Origin: Aquiluna sp.
Lineage (GTDB): Bacteria; Actinomycetota; Actinomycetes; Actinomycetales; Microbacteriaceae
Direction of reading: 5' to 3'
DNA: 64,000 bases
Assembly: GCA_021741585.1 (NCBI GenBank)
Contig: JAIOXN010000001.1
Coordinates: 1,008,235 to 1,072,234, forward strand
Part shown: in pieces, positions 1-9,187 of the stretch
Layout of the letters: the number at the start of each line of letters is the position of its first letter
How positions within the stretch are numbered: position 1 is the first letter of the stretch
Notes under the pieces: model-generated
Seen by the model: the letters and a program-made list of their open reading frames with translations, nothing else
Told to the model about the DNA's origin: nothing
The model's database searches: none
Program-made: the position numbers and the translations under genes

Positions 1-564
1 CCAGCAGTTGGGATAGCGTGCGGACAGCCGCTCCAATGGGGCTGTTAAATCGGGCTTTTGAATCAATGGCATGACTAGATCGCGACTGAGCACGACCTTC
101 TCAAGCTCCGAGGACGTGATTATAGATATCGCATTTTTGGTAGCACCCATAAAGCCCTTGGCATCTAAGTCTCCCGAAACAAAGACCCCTTCGGCTTTTG
201 CCAACCGCTGAACTTCTGTGACCTCTGATTCGATAGTGGTCTCAAACATCACGCCATCTCGTAGAACACTTAGATGGGACGGAATCAAAAGAACGCTTTC
301 GAAACCCGATTCCGAAGAAAAAGTAATTGACGTGAAAGCAACCAGGCCACTGCCAGGAAGCTGAACCTCATCGGAGATATCCGACTTGTTGCAAAGCTCT
401 TTCCACGCCCTTGAGAGTTCTTCTATTCGATTCGGACCTTTGGCGCTGATTTTTAGCGCGATCCCATTTCCAATTAGTTGATTTTGATTGTGGTTAAAGA
501 TCAGCGAACCCGGCACTATCTGCGCCATGGTGTTGGTGCGGCGTGAAACAACCCGCAGGGTCAT
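1..564 (-). CDS. menF: Isochorismate synthase, N-terminal part (cut by window edge)
   Basis: The leftward frame is open from an ATG at 564 to the window edge (188 codons, no stop). The translation carries KVVLSRDL and then ends in RYPNCW. These match the chorismate-binding family (isochorismate, anthranilate and salicylate synthases), where a KVVLAR-type segment opens the catalytic domain. An AAGGA ribosome site lies about 6 bases before the ATG. Isochorismate synthase converts chorismate to isochorismate, the first step of menaquinone synthesis, and the divergent neighbours menG and a polyprenyl diphosphate synthase supply later steps, which favours MenF over TrpE. The C-terminal catalytic half is outside the window, so the exact subfamily is inferred from context. 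Confidence 0.75.
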   Translation of the reverse strand, partial: MTLRVVSRRTNTMAQIVPGSLIFNHNQNQLIGNGIALKISAKGPNRIEELSRAWKELCNKSDISDEVQLPGSGLVAFTSITFSSESGFESVLLIPSHLSVLRDGVMFETTIESEVTEVQRLAKAEGVFVSGDLDAKGFMGATKNAISIITSSELEKVVLSRDLVMPLIQKPDLTAPLERLSARYPNCW

Positions 565-663
565 CTTTTTCCTTAGCTTTTAGTTCGCTGAGATTTGAAT
601 TGAATAGTTCAACAATCGGAGTAGTCTGCCTATTCGTAAAAAGAGTTTAGGTGAGGGACCAGA

Positions 664-966
664 TTGTTCAAGAAAGCTTTAGCCATTGGCGCAATTGCTT
701 TTTCTTTGTGGCTCCCCTCAGCAGCTTTTGCTGAAGATCTAAATGGTGAGCAGGGCTCAGAAAACGAGCAGGTTATTCCTCCGGCCGTTTCCCGTGAGGA
801 TCACAGCATTTCGGAGGTTGAGCCAATTGACATCTCCAAAATCAAGATCACAACTTTGACTCCGGCTGATGAATTTTCCAATGCGATTACCCCATTGGTT
901 TTGGCTCTTGGAGTGGGTTCGATTGCGCTTGTGGTTTATACCTTGACTCTGAAGCCCAAAGGCTAG
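664..966 (+). CDS. Small secreted/membrane protein of unknown function
   Basis: This 100-residue protein starts with TTG after a GTGAGGG purine stretch. It has an N-terminal signal sequence (FKKALAIGAIAFSLWLPSAA, probable cut after AFA near residue 23), an acidic extracellular stretch and a second hydrophobic segment at about residues 72-95 ending in LKPKG. This would place a short loop outside the membrane with a C-terminal anchor. It begins the rightward run leading to menG and lies about 100 bases from the divergent menF. I do not recognise the family. The regular signal sequence and anchor make it likely to be a real gene. Confidence 0.6.
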   Translation: MFKKALAIGAIAFSLWLPSAAFAEDLNGEQGSENEQVIPPAVSREDHSISEVEPIDISKIKITTLTPADEFSNAITPLVLALGVGSIALVVYTLTLKPKG

Positions 967-989
967 ATTCTCGCGATTAGACTGGGTGA

Positions 990-1679
990 GTGAGTAAACC
1001 CGATCTTTCCAAACAGCCCGCTGCCGTCTCGGCGATGTTTGATGAGGTTGCTCAAAATTATGACCTAACTAACGACCTGCTTTCCTTTGGTCAGTCGCGC
1101 TTCTGGCGAGGGAAAGTCAGAAAAGCAATTGCCCCAAAGTCAGGCGAGAAGATTTTAGACATAGCTGCAGGAACCGGTACCTCATCGATGGCGCTTTTGG
1201 GTCCTGGAATAAAGGTGGTTGCAGCCGACTTCTCCAAGGGAATGCTAGAGGTTGGAAAAAAGCGCTACCCCGAATTGGAATTCGCATTCGCTGATGCCAT
1301 GAATTTGCCATTCAAAGATGCCGAGTTTGATGTTGTGACGATGTCTTTTGGATTGCGCAATGTGCAAGACCACAAAGTTGCCCTAAAGGAATTCCTTCGA
1401 GTTCTAAAGCCTGAGGGTCGATTGGTGATTTGCGAATTCAGCGAGGTGCCTGGTCTTCTAGGTGTTCTCTATCGTTTCTATCTAAAAAACATTCTTCCAA
1501 GGATCTCAAGGCTATTCTCAAAGGCCCCGGCGGCTTACTCCTATCTTGCAGAATCCATTTCTGCCTGGCCAAACCAAAAGCAATTGGCGAAAGATATTGA
1601 GGTTGCAGGGTTTTCCAGCGCAAGCTACAAGAATCTGACCTTTGGTGTTGTAGCGCTGCACCAGGCGGTGAAGAAGTGA
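990..1679 (+). CDS. menG: Demethylmenaquinone methyltransferase
   Basis: This 229-residue class I SAM-dependent methyltransferase is of the UbiE/MenG type. It opens with a MFDEVAQNYDLTNDLLSFG region typical of the family, then has the SAM motif I ILDIAAGTGTSS (residues about 56-67), motif LPFKDAEFDVVTMSFGLRN and VLKPEGRLVICEFS. It methylates demethylmenaquinone in the last step of menaquinone synthesis at the cytoplasmic face of the membrane. The start is GTG. Its TGA stop overlaps the GTG start of the polyprenyl diphosphate synthase gene by 4 bases, so the two are translationally coupled. Confidence 0.92.
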   Translation: MSKPDLSKQPAAVSAMFDEVAQNYDLTNDLLSFGQSRFWRGKVRKAIAPKSGEKILDIAAGTGTSSMALLGPGIKVVAADFSKGMLEVGKKRYPELEFAFADAMNLPFKDAEFDVVTMSFGLRNVQDHKVALKEFLRVLKPEGRLVICEFSEVPGLLGVLYRFYLKNILPRISRLFSKAPAAYSYLAESISAWPNQKQLAKDIEVAGFSSASYKNLTFGVVALHQAVKK

Positions 1680-2674
1680 AAATCTCTTTGCCGAGCCAGC
1701 TTCGTTTGATCACCGATCGAAGCCTTATTAGCGATTTAGAGAATCGCATGGTTGAGGTTGAAAAGAGAATTAAGCAAGCAACCTCTCACACCGATGCCAT
1801 TGTGAATGAAATGTCCTCACACTTGGCAAATGCTGGAGGCAAACGCATCCGTCCAGTCCTGACTCTGCTCACCGCAAAGCTCGGAGATTGCGACGCTCCA
1901 CATGTTTTGGATGCCGCCGTGGTTATGGAGCTAACCCACATCGCAACTTTGTACCACGATGACGTGATGGACGAGGCTCCCAAGCGTCGCGGAGTTGACA
2001 CTGCCCACACCGTTTGGGGAAACAACATCGCAATCCTCACCGGCGACCTCTTGTTTGCGCGGGCATCAAACATCGTTTCTGGCCTGGGCGAGGAAGCGCT
2101 GCTTTTGCAGGCCCAGGTTTTTGAGCAATTGGTGTTGGGCCAACTCCACGAGAGCATCGGTCCGCAAGAGGGTGAAGAAGAGCTCGATCACTACATCCAG
2201 GTTTTGAAAGACAAGACCGGTTCATTGATCGCCCTATCGGCTCGATTAGGTGCTCTGCTATCGGGAGCGGATGCCAAATATCAAGAGCCGCTCCAGCATT
2301 TTGGCGAGCAGATTGGTGTGGCGTTCCAGTTAGTCGATGACATCATCGACATCCAGAGCACCAAGGAGCAGTCCGGAAAAGTTTCAGGCACCGATCTTCT
2401 AGCCGGAGTTCCGACTCTTCCAGTTTTGCTTTTGAAGAAGCATAAGGATGCTGAGTCACAAAGGCTGCTTGATCTGATTGAAAACCAGATGAGCACAGAA
2501 ACCCTGCCGGAAATCTTGAAACAACTTCGAGTGCACAAAGTTATGGCCGAAGCAACTGAGGCCACCAATAAGTGGGCCGACAGTGCTATTTCGGCAATCT
2601 CAGTCTTGCCCGATGGCTCCGTAAAAACAGCCCTCGTGGCGTTCGCAAAAGCAGTTGTGGACCGCAAAGGATAG
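1676..2674 (+). CDS. Polyprenyl diphosphate synthase (menaquinone side chain)
   Basis: This 332-residue trans-isoprenyl diphosphate synthase carries both aspartate-rich motifs: HDDVMDEAPKRRG in the first half and QLVDDIIDIQS in the second. The GGKRIRPVL segment near residue 55 binds the homoallylic substrate. It extends an allylic diphosphate with isopentenyl diphosphate to a long chain such as hepta- to nonaprenyl diphosphate, the side chain of menaquinone. The 4-base overlap with menG supports this role over geranylgeranyl synthesis. Chain length cannot be told from reading alone. Confidence 0.88.
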   Translation: MKISLPSQLRLITDRSLISDLENRMVEVEKRIKQATSHTDAIVNEMSSHLANAGGKRIRPVLTLLTAKLGDCDAPHVLDAAVVMELTHIATLYHDDVMDEAPKRRGVDTAHTVWGNNIAILTGDLLFARASNIVSGLGEEALLLQAQVFEQLVLGQLHESIGPQEGEEELDHYIQVLKDKTGSLIALSARLGALLSGADAKYQEPLQHFGEQIGVAFQLVDDIIDIQSTKEQSGKVSGTDLLAGVPTLPVLLLKKHKDAESQRLLDLIENQMSTETLPEILKQLRVHKVMAEATEATNKWADSAISAISVLPDGSVKTALVAFAKAVVDRKG

Positions 2675-2684
2675 TTAGGTAAAA

Positions 2685-4037
2685 GTGTCAAAGCTTCGTC
2701 TTGCAGTAATTGGTGCCGGTCCTGCCGGAATTTATGCCTCAGATTTGATCCTGAAGGCAGAGCGTGACTTTGAGGTTTCAATCGATTTGTTCGATTTGCT
2801 GCCAGCTCCATATGGCTTAGTTCGCTATGGAGTTGCTCCTGATCACCCGAGAATCAAAGGCATTATTCGAGCACTTTATGAGGTGCTCGACCGAGGCGAT
2901 ATTCGCTTCTTCGGGAACGTCAAATACGGCACTGACATCACGCTTGCGGATCTCAAAGAGCACTACAACGCCGTTATTTTTGCAACCGGTGCTATCAAGG
3001 ATGCCGATTTGAACATCCCTGGTGTTGAACTGGATGGCAGCTACGGGGCTGCCGATTTTGTGAACTGGTACGATTCCCACCCGGATTTCCCAAGAACCTG
3101 GCCGCTGCACGCCAAAGAGATTGCCGTGATCGGCAATGGAAACGTGGCTCTAGATGCAGCACGAATGCTGATCAAACGCCCAGCGGACCTGTTATCCACT
3201 GATATTCCGCAGCACGTTTATGAGGGCTTACAGAACTCTCAGGTGACTGATGTCCACGTCTTTGGAAGGCGGGGTCCGGCGCAGGTTAAGTTCTCTCCGT
3301 TGGAACTCCGAGAAGCTCTTCACGTTGAAGGCGTTCAGGCAATTGTTTATCCAGAGGATTTCCAATATGACGAAGCTTCTCAGGTGGCAATAGATTCAAA
3401 TAACCAGGTTCGAGTGATGGTAAAGACCCTCGAGGAGTTGAAAGAAAATCCGCAGGCACCAGAGGTTAGACGGCTCCACCTGCACTTTATGGAAGCCCCT
3501 GTTGAAATTGTTGGTGAAGATGGCAAAGTCTCAGGTTTGGTGACCCAACGTCAAGAACTAGATGGCACTGGGAATGCAAGGGCATTATCGGAGAAAAAGA
3601 CTTACTCGGTTCAGGCGGTCTACCGAGCTGTTGGATATTTCGGCTCTCCAGTGGATGAGATTCCTTTTGATTCCAAGAAGGGTGTCATCCAAAACCACGA
3701 GGGTCAGGTGCTCGATGCACAGGGGCAGCAGATCCCCGGTGTCTATTGCACCGGTTGGATCAAGCGTGGACCAGTTGGTCTTATTGGTCACACCAAAGCC
3801 GATGCCATCGAGACCATTTCTCACGTGATTGCCGACAGAAAATTGTGGTGGGAGCCTAGTAACCCAGGCGAAGATCAGATCACTGATCTACTGTCCGAGC
3901 GCGGAGTTAAGTTCATCGATTGGCAGGGTTGGTTGGCAATCGACAGCCAGGAAAGATCCTTGGGCGAGTCGGCAGGTAAAGAGCGAACCAAATTGTTTGA
4001 TAGGTCTCAGATGCTTGAGATCGCGACTGGAGAATAA
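2685..4037 (+). CDS. Ferredoxin/adrenodoxin-type NADP reductase (FprA-like)
   Basis: This 450-residue flavoprotein has the FAD-binding AVIGAGPAGIYASDLI at the N terminus, an NADP-binding VIGNGNVALDAARMLIK at about residues 147-163, and the family C-terminal signature CTGWIKRGPVGLIGHTKADA. This order matches mycobacterial FprA and adrenodoxin reductase, which move electrons between NADPH and ferredoxins. The GTG start is 10 bases after the polyprenyl synthase stop, and the next gene begins directly after its stop, so it lies in the same transcription unit. Confidence 0.88.
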   Translation: MSKLRLAVIGAGPAGIYASDLILKAERDFEVSIDLFDLLPAPYGLVRYGVAPDHPRIKGIIRALYEVLDRGDIRFFGNVKYGTDITLADLKEHYNAVIFATGAIKDADLNIPGVELDGSYGAADFVNWYDSHPDFPRTWPLHAKEIAVIGNGNVALDAARMLIKRPADLLSTDIPQHVYEGLQNSQVTDVHVFGRRGPAQVKFSPLELREALHVEGVQAIVYPEDFQYDEASQVAIDSNNQVRVMVKTLEELKENPQAPEVRRLHLHFMEAPVEIVGEDGKVSGLVTQRQELDGTGNARALSEKKTYSVQAVYRAVGYFGSPVDEIPFDSKKGVIQNHEGQVLDAQGQQIPGVYCTGWIKRGPVGLIGHTKADAIETISHVIADRKLWWEPSNPGEDQITDLLSERGVKFIDWQGWLAIDSQERSLGESAGKERTKLFDRSQMLEIATGE

Positions 4038-5315
4038 GTGGCAAAGCTTCCCGCAAAAAGGTTACGCAGGGCACAGATTGGCACACTCTTAACTTTTATC
4101 GTGATGGGCCATGCGGCTCTTGCTTCGGTTGCTTGGGTGCCCGAATACATTGATCGCCTCGGCGTAAGTTTTGCCACCTGGGGAACAATCATTGGTTTTG
4201 GAATTGTTGGGTCAATCACACCTCTGTTTTTTGCCTCGCGATTGATGATGCGCTTTGGTTCTAGAACCATCATTCGGTTTTCCAATTACGCCGGCATGAT
4301 CATGCTCGTCTCCTTGGGCCTGACTACCGATCCATTGGTCTGGTTGTTTTTGAACATGGGCTTTAACTTCTGCATGTCCTTGCTTGGAGTCTCAGTGAAT
4401 TCCCACGCAGTGTTGTTGCAAAAGCACATCACAAAAAACATCATCGGCAGAATGCACGCCGGTTGGAGTGTCGGTGCTGTTGGTGCAGCTCTGACCGGTG
4501 GATTGGCCACCGTATTTTTGAACCTTGAGTTTTATCTGATTGCAGTCGCACTCTTTACGCTTTTGGTATTTGAGTTCAATCTTCGCTGGCTACTTTCGCC
4601 GAGCGAAGACGGCCATCTGGATGAGAAGGCAACAGTTGTCAAGCGCAAGTTTTATCAGATGCCCAAGCAGCTCTGGTTGCTGGCATTTGGCCTATTCTTC
4701 GGTATTTACCCCGAAGTTGCCGTCATTGACTGGGCTACTGTTTTTGCCCGCGATGTCGTCGGGGCGGACCTAGCGCTCAGATCGCTGCCGTTTGCAGGAT
4801 TCATGGTTGGCATGATTGCCGGCCGGCTATCAATGAGTGCCCTGGCAGAAAAATACCACCCGCACACAATCGCATCGCGCGGTTCATATGTTGCTGCAAT
4901 TGCACTTGGGTTGAATGTTTTTATCACTCCTTGGGTTTCAAGCTTCGGGCAGTATTTAGGACTTGCTTCCACGGTCTTCTTCTGGCTCATAGCTGGTCTT
5001 GGTTTGGCTTCGGTTTCACCTGCCTTTTTCTCGGCTGCTGGACACATCCCGGGTGTTTCTACCTCTTGGGCAGTCTCAAGGCTCAGTCTGTTTAATTCTT
5101 CAATTTCGATCTTCGCGAAAATAGCTATGGGCGCTCTGGCTCAGGGTGTTGGGGTTTCATTGGCCTTCTTGTTCCCAATGGTTTTAGCTCTAGGCGCTGG
5201 AATTATTGCCGGCTCGTTCGCAAGATCGGCTCGCAGAGCCGAGCTTGATGCCGCAGCTCCTTTGACTGGTCCAATCTCGGTGATCATCACCGATGAGGAA
5301 ATGGGCGCAAAGTGA
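4038..5315 (+). CDS. MFS transporter
   Basis: This 425-residue, very hydrophobic protein has about twelve membrane spans in two halves separated by a charged loop near residues 190-210 (SEDGHLDEKATVVKRK). The loop after span 2 reads FASRLMMRFGSRT, similar to the family loop motif. The GTG start abuts the stop of the FprA-like gene and its end overlaps manA by 4 bases. The substrate is not evident; related proteins with this size and layout are annotated as sugar or drug permeases. The manA context weakly suggests a sugar. Confidence 0.8.
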   Translation: MAKLPAKRLRRAQIGTLLTFIVMGHAALASVAWVPEYIDRLGVSFATWGTIIGFGIVGSITPLFFASRLMMRFGSRTIIRFSNYAGMIMLVSLGLTTDPLVWLFLNMGFNFCMSLLGVSVNSHAVLLQKHITKNIIGRMHAGWSVGAVGAALTGGLATVFLNLEFYLIAVALFTLLVFEFNLRWLLSPSEDGHLDEKATVVKRKFYQMPKQLWLLAFGLFFGIYPEVAVIDWATVFARDVVGADLALRSLPFAGFMVGMIAGRLSMSALAEKYHPHTIASRGSYVAAIALGLNVFITPWVSSFGQYLGLASTVFFWLIAGLGLASVSPAFFSAAGHIPGVSTSWAVSRLSLFNSSISIFAKIAMGALAQGVGVSLAFLFPMVLALGAGIIAGSFARSARRAELDAAAPLTGPISVIITDEEMGAK

Positions 5316-6394
5316 CAATCCTAAAAATTGGCAATGAGCCCATGGGCTATGCCTGGGGCTCATCAGATCTGCTTGCAGATTTGCTCGGGATTAAAATCCC
5401 AGAAACTCCGATTGCCGAGGTCTGGTTCGGCACTCACAAGACCTCTCCTTCGAAAGTCTTAGATTCTCAGAACGGAACTTTGCTCGAGCGATATGGGGAG
5501 CTTTCGTATTTAGTGAAGTTCTTGGCGGCGGCTAATCCACTCTCGATTCAGGCTCACCCCACCAAAGAACGTGCCTTCAAGCAATTTGCAAAATCAAATT
5601 CTTCATATTCGGATGCCAATCACAAACCAGAGATCATCATCGCCATCACGGCATTCAGGGCGCTGTGCGGCTTTCGGCCAAAGGAAGAGACGCTTGCGGA
5701 TCTGGAAGCACTTGCTATCGCATCCAGCCACCTAAAACCTCTTTACGAAGCATTCGATCTCGCGGGTTATCAAGCGGCAATGAACTGGATTTATCAATCC
5801 GATGATTCTGCGGTTTTGCAATTGGTTGCAAATGCAACGGTATTGGGCCGGTCTCGGGCGCGGCTTGTCGAGCAGCTCCATAATCAATATCCACTGGATC
5901 GCGGAATTTTGGTTTCGGTGCTGATGAACATGGTTACTTTGCAACCCGGAGAAGCCCTTTATTTGCCAGCCGGAAATATCCATGCCTATCTTGAAGGATT
6001 AGGTGTTGAGGCAATGGCCGCAAGTGACAACGTATTGCGCGGCGGGCTCACCAATAAAAGAGTCGATGTTAATGAGCTTCTCAAGGTTTTGGACTATTCG
6101 GAACTGGTTGAACCCAGGGTCAAAACCAAACAGCTCTCAACTGCAATCAGAAAGTACCCGGTTGGGGTTTCTGACTTCGAGGTTTACGGTTTGAGTGTGA
6201 GCCCGACTTCTCTGATTGTGGACGTCAAATTTGAGAACACCGCAATTTTGGTTTGCACTTCCGGCACCCTGGAAATCTCAACATCCAAGGACCCTATGGT
6301 CAGGCTCAAAAAGGGTGAAGCCGCATTCATCTCGGATGCGCGGCTCTTTTCATGCGCCGGTTCCGGCGATGGTTATTTGATTACCGGAAGTTAG
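5312..6394 (+). CDS. manA: Mannose-6-phosphate isomerase, class I
   Basis: This 360-residue type I phosphomannose isomerase has the N-terminal [16 protein letters not shown] and [13 protein letters not shown] blocks, the metal-site region [11 protein letters not shown] with a downstream [11 protein letters not shown], and the active-site block [28 protein letters not shown] (residues about 216-243). It interconverts mannose 6-phosphate and fructose 6-phosphate with zinc. The GTG start overlaps the MFS stop (GTGA). Its end overlaps the convergent YajQ-like gene by 14 bases. Confidence 0.93.
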   Translation: MTILKIGNEPMGYAWGSSDLLADLLGIKIPETPIAEVWFGTHKTSPSKVLDSQNGTLLERYGELSYLVKFLAAANPLSIQAHPTKERAFKQFAKSNSSYSDANHKPEIIIAITAFRALCGFRPKEETLADLEALAIASSHLKPLYEAFDLAGYQAAMNWIYQSDDSAVLQLVANATVLGRSRARLVEQLHNQYPLDRGILVSVLMNMVTLQPGEALYLPAGNIHAYLEGLGVEAMAASDNVLRGGLTNKRVDVNELLKVLDYSELVEPRVKTKQLSTAIRKYPVGVSDFEVYGLSVSPTSLIVDVKFENTAILVCTSGTLEISTSKDPMVRLKKGEAAFISDARLFSCAGSGDGYLITGS

Positions 6395-6869
6395 TGAACT
6401 GAACGTCAATCTCAAGATTGGACGAACGCAGAAGAGCCATGGTGTCCTGCAAATCATCGCGAGACTTGCTGGATACCCTCAGTTCGTCACCCTGGATTTG
6501 AGCTCTGACGCTCTTTGGGCCCTCTTCGCGAATCAGTTTTGAAATCTTCTTCGCGTTTTCCTGATCGATGCCGTTTTTGAGGCTGGATTCGATGCGGTAT
6601 TCCTTGCCCGAGGCGAATGGCTCACCAGAATCTAGTGATTTAAGCGATATTCCACGCTTGATCAGCTTGGTTTCAAAGACGTCCAATACTGCCTTGGCTC
6701 GCTCTTCTGAGTTTGCTTTAATGAGAATCTTTTCGCCGCTCCAGGCGATGGAGGCGTCGGTGCCCTTGAAGTCGTAGCGCTGCTCGACCTCTTTCACCGC
6801 TTGGTTCAGGGCATTGTCTGCCTCTTGGTGGTCAACTTTGGAAACTACGTCAAATGTGGAATCAGCCAT
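6381..6869 (-). CDS. YajQ family nucleotide-binding protein
   Basis: This 162-residue protein matches the YajQ/UPF0234 family along its whole length: [20 protein letters not shown] at the start, [15 protein letters not shown], then [13 protein letters not shown], and a VQFTNFR terminus. Family members bind nucleotides, and cyclic di-GMP in some proteobacteria; the role in actinobacteria is unclear. The ATG start lies 10 bases behind the LacI-type regulator gene on the same strand, so the two may be cotranscribed. Confidence 0.88.
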   Translation of the reverse strand: MADSTFDVVSKVDHQEADNALNQAVKEVEQRYDFKGTDASIAWSGEKILIKANSEERAKAVLDVFETKLIKRGISLKSLDSGEPFASGKEYRIESSLKNGIDQENAKKISKLIREEGPKSVRAQIQGDELRVSSKSRDDLQDTMALLRSSNLEIDVQFTNFR

Positions 6870-6879
6870 GGGGCAAATT

Positions 6880-7908
6880 CTAATCGCGTGCGCGCTTGGC
6901 CGTTGAAGATCGAACCAAAAGCTCGATCGGCCAAGCGTTCAATTGTTCAAAATTTCTCAGTTGCTTCTCGTCACCAGATTCCAAAATATCCACCAACATG
7001 TTGGCGCCCCTGGCGCCTTGCTGGTTGGTCTTTTGATCAATGGTGGAAAGTCCATAGAACTCGCCCATTGGGTGCCCATCCATACCAATCACGCTGATAT
7101 CTTGGGGCACTCGAAGTCCTAGGTCTCTGGCTGCTTGGATTGCGCCGAAGCCCATTTCATCCGATGCACAGTAAATAGCGGTCGGTGCGCTTCTTGGGTC
7201 ACCAAGCATTTGCTTGGCAGCGTGATATCCACCAGCAAGGGTGAAGTCGGTTTCAGCAATCCACTGCGGGTGGAAATCAAGGTTGGCATCCAAAAGCGCT
7301 TCTTGGTAGCCAGTTCGGCGAAGGTATGGCTGGTGGAAGTCCATCTCGGTTGCCGCGGTTCCAGAGATCATTCCAATCTCTGTGTGACCAAGCGAAATTA
7401 GGTGCTGGGTGGCTAGCCTTCCAGCACCTTCATCATCAATAGAGATAGACCTGGCACCTGGAATCGGACCGCCGATTCCAACAATTGGTTTTTGCAGTGC
7501 AGTTAGCCTTCGCAACTCATCTTCGGATAGTTTCACCGCGACGGTTAGAACCCCATCAACTCTTTTTCTAAGAACGAAGTCTTCAAAAACTCTTTTTCTT
7601 GCAGCATCGCCACCGGAAAGGTTGTACAAAGTGACGTCATAGCCACGGGCTGCAAGTGCGTTTACAGCGCCTTCCAGAACAGCAGAGAAGAACCAGCGAT
7701 CAACAAATGGCATCACGACACCAACGTTTTTGGAGCGGCCGGTGGCAAGGGTATATGCCGAGGAAGAGGCCACATAGCCCAGTTCTGCTGCGGCTTTTAG
7801 AACTTTCTCACGGGCACGGGCTGAGACGTGGCTCTTGCCATTTAGCGCGCGCGAAACGGTCGCAGTTGAAACACCGGCGTGCTTAGCAACCTCAATAATT
7901 CCGACCAT
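6880..7908 (-). CDS. LacI-family transcriptional regulator (candidate maltose regulator)
   Basis: I place the start at the ATG at 7908, giving 342 residues. The N terminus [20 protein letters not shown] is the LacI helix-turn-helix with the following hinge, and the rest is a periplasmic-binding-protein-like effector domain ([34 protein letters not shown]). The frame stays open upstream to 8184 but would then read through tRNA-Tyr, so that extension is not real. An operator-like TGTAACGCTTTACA lies at 7919-7932, just before the start, suggesting autoregulation. Similar 14-mers lie before the malE-like gene at 16.7 kb. Control of the maltodextrin block is an inference from these sites. Confidence 0.88.
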   Translation of the reverse strand: MVGIIEVAKHAGVSTATVSRALNGKSHVSARAREKVLKAAAELGYVASSSAYTLATGRSKNVGVVMPFVDRWFFSAVLEGAVNALAARGYDVTLYNLSGGDAARKRVFEDFVLRKRVDGVLTVAVKLSEDELRRLTALQKPIVGIGGPIPGARSISIDDEGAGRLATQHLISLGHTEIGMISGTAATEMDFHQPYLRRTGYQEALLDANLDFHPQWIAETDFTLAGGYHAAKQMLGDPRSAPTAIYCASDEMGFGAIQAARDLGLRVPQDISVIGMDGHPMGEFYGLSTIDQKTNQQGARGANMLVDILESGDEKQLRNFEQLNAWPIELLVRSSTAKRARD

Positions 7909-7918
7909 AAGTAAAAAC

Positions 7919-7932
7919 TGTAACGCTTTACA
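7919..7932. promoter_or_regulatory. LacI-type operator upstream of the regulator gene
   Basis: The site reads TGTAACGCTTTACA, an imperfect palindrome with TGTAA/TTACA arms, and ends 11 bases before the regulator start codon at 7908. It resembles the two 14-mers at 16674-16687 and 16741-16754 but has a GC rather than a CG centre. Its position fits negative autoregulation. Confidence 0.55.
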
Positions 7933-7994
7933 ATCTCTCGCGTTACCAAGAATTGGAATATCGGGTATCCTGTTCGCTGCAACAAAACCAAAAT

Positions 7995-8076
7995 GGCTAG
8001 TTACCCAAGCGGCCAAAGGGATCTGACTGTAAATCAGCCGGCTCAGCCTTCGGGGGTTCGAATCCCTCACTAGCCA
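7995..8076 (+). tRNA. tRNA-Tyr (GTA)
   Basis: This is an 82-base class II tRNA. The acceptor stem GGCTAGT pairs with ACTAGCC and the discriminator is A8076. The anticodon loop CTGTAAA gives anticodon GTA. It has a long variable arm and a TTCGAAT T-loop on a five-pair stem. The outer anticodon-stem pair looks mismatched (T opposite C), a minor oddity. CCA is not encoded. A decayed copy of this gene and its terminator lies at 9077-9190. Confidence 0.93.
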
Positions 8077-8078
8077 CA

Positions 8079-8108
8079 AAACCCCAGCCCTCCACGGCTG
8101 GGGTTTTT
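8079..8108. terminator. Rho-independent terminator after tRNA-Tyr
   Basis: AAACCCCAGCC pairs with GGCTGGGGTTT over 11 bases around a 6-base loop, followed by further T residues. On the other strand it also ends in a T-rich stretch, so it could serve the convergent GNAT gene as well. Confidence 0.88.
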
Positions 8109-8125
8109 CACATTTGCGGCAGGTG

Positions 8126-9037
8126 TCAGCTTGGTTTGGAAAGGTGAACCCAAGCCGCGGTGATCTCAAAACCGACCTTGGCATAAAGGTCTAAGGCACC
8201 TGATTCGTTGCCACTGTCGACCGCCAGCTCCAAGCTGGTGTATCCCCGCGCAATGGCGTAGGCAGCGCCGGCTTTCAGCAAAGCTTCACCATAACCGCGA
8301 CCTTGAGCAGACTGAGCCACTCCCAGCCCGATTATGAACCCGCGGTCATCGCTCGAAAACTCATCAGTGTGATGACAGAAGCCAACAGGTTCCCCTTGCA
8401 CCGATGCAACTAGCACACCGCCTGGATCGAATGAAGGGTCGCGGGTCACCATTTGGATCCATTCATCGAAAGGCCTTGGGGTGAATCCAAAGTGATTTGC
8501 GAACGCATCTTGATGCAGGGAATGCCAGCTACGAAGCTGTGGCTCGTTGTTGGTGTCAATTGCAGCGATTGAAACATCATCTCTAACTTCAGAAGTTTCA
8601 AACCCTGACAAATCCAATCTCATGACGCTAAAACGTCTTGTGATGCTAAGACCAAGTTTTGTCCAAGCATCAATTAGCCTCATGTCCTTTGCATTTGCGC
8701 CCGGCCAAATTTCCCAGGTGGGGTTTGTGCTTCGAACCGTTTCGATTATCCAGTCAAGGATTTTCTCCACCTGTATAAACTCCGGAGAACAAAACAACTC
8801 AATTTGAAAGCGTTGGCGATGTGAATCTGGATTCAAATTCACCGCCGCAACAAGACCTGAGAAGCCATCTTGGGTAAGAAGCATTGCCGCATTCGGCTCA
8901 AAATACCCATTAATGAAACTCAATGCAGAGTCATTATCAACGCGAGAAGCTTTTGAATCGACGGAAAGATTGTGGGCGTTCATCAAGTCCGCAACGACTT
9001 CACAATCAACTTCCTGTGCCTGTCTGAATTCCAGCAA
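8126..9037 (-). CDS. GNAT family N-acetyltransferase
   Basis: This 303-residue protein has a C-terminal acetyltransferase fold (about residues 200-300) with the acetyl-CoA motif A segment GVAQSAQGRGYGEALLKAGA and the family-like GYTSLELAVDSGNESGALDLY then KVGFE. The N-terminal half (READ-like MLEFRQAQEVDCEVVADLMN) looks like a second, degenerate GNAT domain, so it may be a tandem-GNAT protein. The TTG start has GGGAG six bases upstream. Substrate unknown. The gene lies exactly between tRNA-Tyr and a decayed copy of that tRNA with its terminator, which suggests gain by integration at the tRNA or by segment duplication. Confidence 0.8.
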   Translation of the reverse strand: MLEFRQAQEVDCEVVADLMNAHNLSVDSKASRVDNDSALSFINGYFEPNAAMLLTQDGFSGLVAAVNLNPDSHRQRFQIELFCSPEFIQVEKILDWIIETVRSTNPTWEIWPGANAKDMRLIDAWTKLGLSITRRFSVMRLDLSGFETSEVRDDVSIAAIDTNNEPQLRSWHSLHQDAFANHFGFTPRPFDEWIQMVTRDPSFDPGGVLVASVQGEPVGFCHHTDEFSSDDRGFIIGLGVAQSAQGRGYGEALLKAGAAYAIARGYTSLELAVDSGNESGALDLYAKVGFEITAAWVHLSKPS

Positions 9038-9076
9038 CCTAAACTCCCAATCATTTAGTTGTTCTGAAGTCTAGGG

Positions 9077-9157
9077 GGGGGTTGAACCAAGTTTCCGAAG
9101 TCACCAGAGTGAACATCAGCCGGTTCAGCCTTCGGGGTGCGAATACTCCACTAGCCA
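9077..9157 (+). pseudogene. Decayed tRNA-Tyr copy
   Basis: This stretch aligns nearly without gaps to tRNA-Tyr at 7995-8076. The 5' half keeps only CCAAG and scattered matches. From CATCAGCCGG onward the match is close through the variable arm, T-arm and ACTAGCCA end, with one base lost in the T-stem. The anticodon loop and the acceptor stem 5' strand are destroyed, so it cannot be a working tRNA. Confidence 0.75.
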
Positions 9158-9159
9158 CA

Positions 9160-9187
9160 AAACCCCAGCCCTCCACGGCTCGGGTTT
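9160..9187. terminator. Copy of the tRNA-Tyr terminator
   Basis: AAACCCCAGCC and GGCTCGGGTTT form the same hairpin as at 8079-8108 with one mismatch (C opposite C), followed by TTCC and a T-rich run. It is probably a remnant that still may terminate. It lies just upstream of the MFS gene. Confidence 0.6.

Larger units (their letters stand above)
7995..8109 (+). repeat. tRNA-Tyr/terminator direct repeat, intact copy
   Basis: This is the complete unit (tRNA-Tyr plus terminator) repeated in decayed form at 9077-9190 in the same orientation. The match is strongest from 8032 to the end. The pair brackets the GNAT gene, like att sites around an insert. Confidence 0.75.

Noticed and set aside
7909..8184. 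Longer N terminus for the LacI-family regulator
   Set aside because: The frame is open but would translate through tRNA-Tyr and its terminator, and the helix-turn-helix begins right after the ATG at 7908.
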